Source: Puccinia triticina (lineage: Eukaryota > Basidiomycota > Pucciniomycetes > Pucciniales > Pucciniaceae). Taken from it: DNA of 64,000 nucleotides. The stretch covers positions 2,170,001 to 2,234,000 of the forward strand of contig NC_070559.1 of NCBI RefSeq assembly GCF_026914185.1, read 5' to 3'. The notes below the pieces were generated by a model. It saw only the letters and a list, made by a program, of their open reading frames with translations, had not been told where the DNA came from and did not search any database. Made by a program: the position numbers and the translations under genes. Each line of letters starts with the position of its first letter. Positions within the stretch are counted from its first letter, which is position 1. This document shows, piece by piece, positions 63,344 to 64,000 of the stretch.

Positions 63344-64000
63344 TCAAAAAAGCGCCAACTTGATTATGTCCGGATCAATTGCTTTATCATATGCTACACA
63401 TTTCGAACGGTCGGTTAATTGTAAGGGTCGCAGCAAGGATTTGAAGATAATATTGAATTCCTCAATAGACTTGTTTCCCTGGCGAGCCGCATGAAAAGCC
63501 GCTTCCGCATGTTCCAACTCGTGATGATCCTTGAACGTGTGCTCGATGGCACCAATAAAAGCCTCACAATCCCGCAACTCATTAAGAACGTAATCCATTT
63601 TCGCAGAGGCCGGCAAAGTCGGTAAATTGAGAGCCAATGCATTCTCAGAAAGCAATCCTCGCCACCAAACATACGACGAAACACTTTCGTCCATGCGACC
63701 TGTGTCTGACCAAAAATAAACGGAGATCCAAAGAATCTTCTGCTTCTCCGAATTGAATTGATCACCAATTCGCTCAAATGTGTTTCTCATAGAGAAACAA
63801 AAGTTGTTAGTTTCTCGAGGCATCCCGGTAAAATAAACGCCCGCCTCGTGAGGAGGCTCGATAAAAATTCGAGGACGCTCAACAGTCATTGGTCTTGATT
63901 CCAACCGACCCACTCGACCGTCGAATCCTTCCTCAAATCCCTCAAACGTTCCACGAAGATGCGCCATTGATTCATTTTGCGAAGACTGATAACCACGTAA
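63344..64000 (-). CDS. Gypsy-2 gag, continues beyond window
   Basis: A minus-strand frame from the window edge through MAHLRGTFEGFEEGF (ATG at 63967, though the frame is open further upstream). It includes a capsid-like helical segment (AAFHAARQGNKSIEEFNIIF, then LQLTDRSKCVAYDKAI) and stops at TGA 63344-63346. The pol frame follows in the same phase, so a single TGA separates gag from pol. CGA to TGA decay would explain it. A regulated read-through stop is possible but less likely. Confidence 0.85.
   Translation of the reverse strand, partial: LRGYQSSQNESMAHLRGTFEGFEEGFDGRVGRLESRPMTVERPRIFIEPPHEAGVYFTGMPRETNNFCFSMRNTFERIGDQFNSEKQKILWISVYFWSDTGRMDESVSSYVWWRGLLSENALALNLPTLPASAKMDYVLNELRDCEAFIGAIEHTFKDHHELEHAEAAFHAARQGNKSIEEFNIIFKSLLRPLQLTDRSKCVAYDKAIDPDIIKLALF

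Overview
The window looks like a transposon-packed accessory region of a large fungal genome, most probably a basidiomycete of the rust type (Pucciniales). This is inferred from the combination of Ty3/Gypsy chromoviruses, Ty1/Copia elements, DIRS-like tyrosine-recombinase retroelements, a KDZ transposase gene, short 60-95 nt introns and the almost complete absence of cellular genes. I see nothing bacterial and no CRISPR. Most coding sequence is transposon-derived and broken.

Layout. 1-924: 3' part of a Myb/SANT-like gene broken by a 119-bp tandem duplication. 925-9215 (minus): decayed chromovirus Gypsy-1, interrupted by a solo LTR (3481-4559) and a 133-bp MITE (5965-6097); deleting either with one target duplication rejoins the coding sequence. 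11215-17045: Copia-1, LTR to LTR with a CTGGC duplication. 20506-23819 (minus): DIRS-1 gag and RT-RNase H. 24173-26028 (minus): Gypsy-3, gag only. 26720-30735: 173-bp satellite in two head-to-head arrays. 31217-32020: LTR fragment. 32455-32820: inverted minisatellite. 34962-36177 (minus): a secreted trehalose-phosphatase-like gene with a TATA box and introns, the best candidate for a cellular gene. 37945-39395: palindromic minisatellite split by a second solo LTR (38172-39281). 39811-43341: KDZ transposase gene with introns. 43493-45975: TIR-bounded unit carrying a related palindromic minisatellite. 46814-52221 (minus): Copia-2, young LTRs but RT core deleted. 52985-55267: DIRS-2 (RT-RNase H then tyrosine recombinase). 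56790-57830 (minus): a second, different tyrosine recombinase. 58130-64000 (minus): Gypsy-2 chromovirus with nearly open gag-pol, running off the window.

The most interesting object is at 58808-59444, inside Gypsy-2. It is a 637-bp LTR-internal-LTR unit (TRIM-like) whose 215-bp LTRs each carry an 86-nt tRNA-like sequence with pol III A and B boxes. A primer-binding site complementary to the initiator-tRNA anticodon arm follows the first LTR, and a G-rich polypurine tract precedes the second. It parallels the plant Cassandra TRIMs, whose LTRs carry 5S rRNA sequence, but with a tRNA. Other themes are repeat arrays built from inverted units, CpG-to-TpG decay suggesting cytosine methylation, and tandem duplications that break reading frames.
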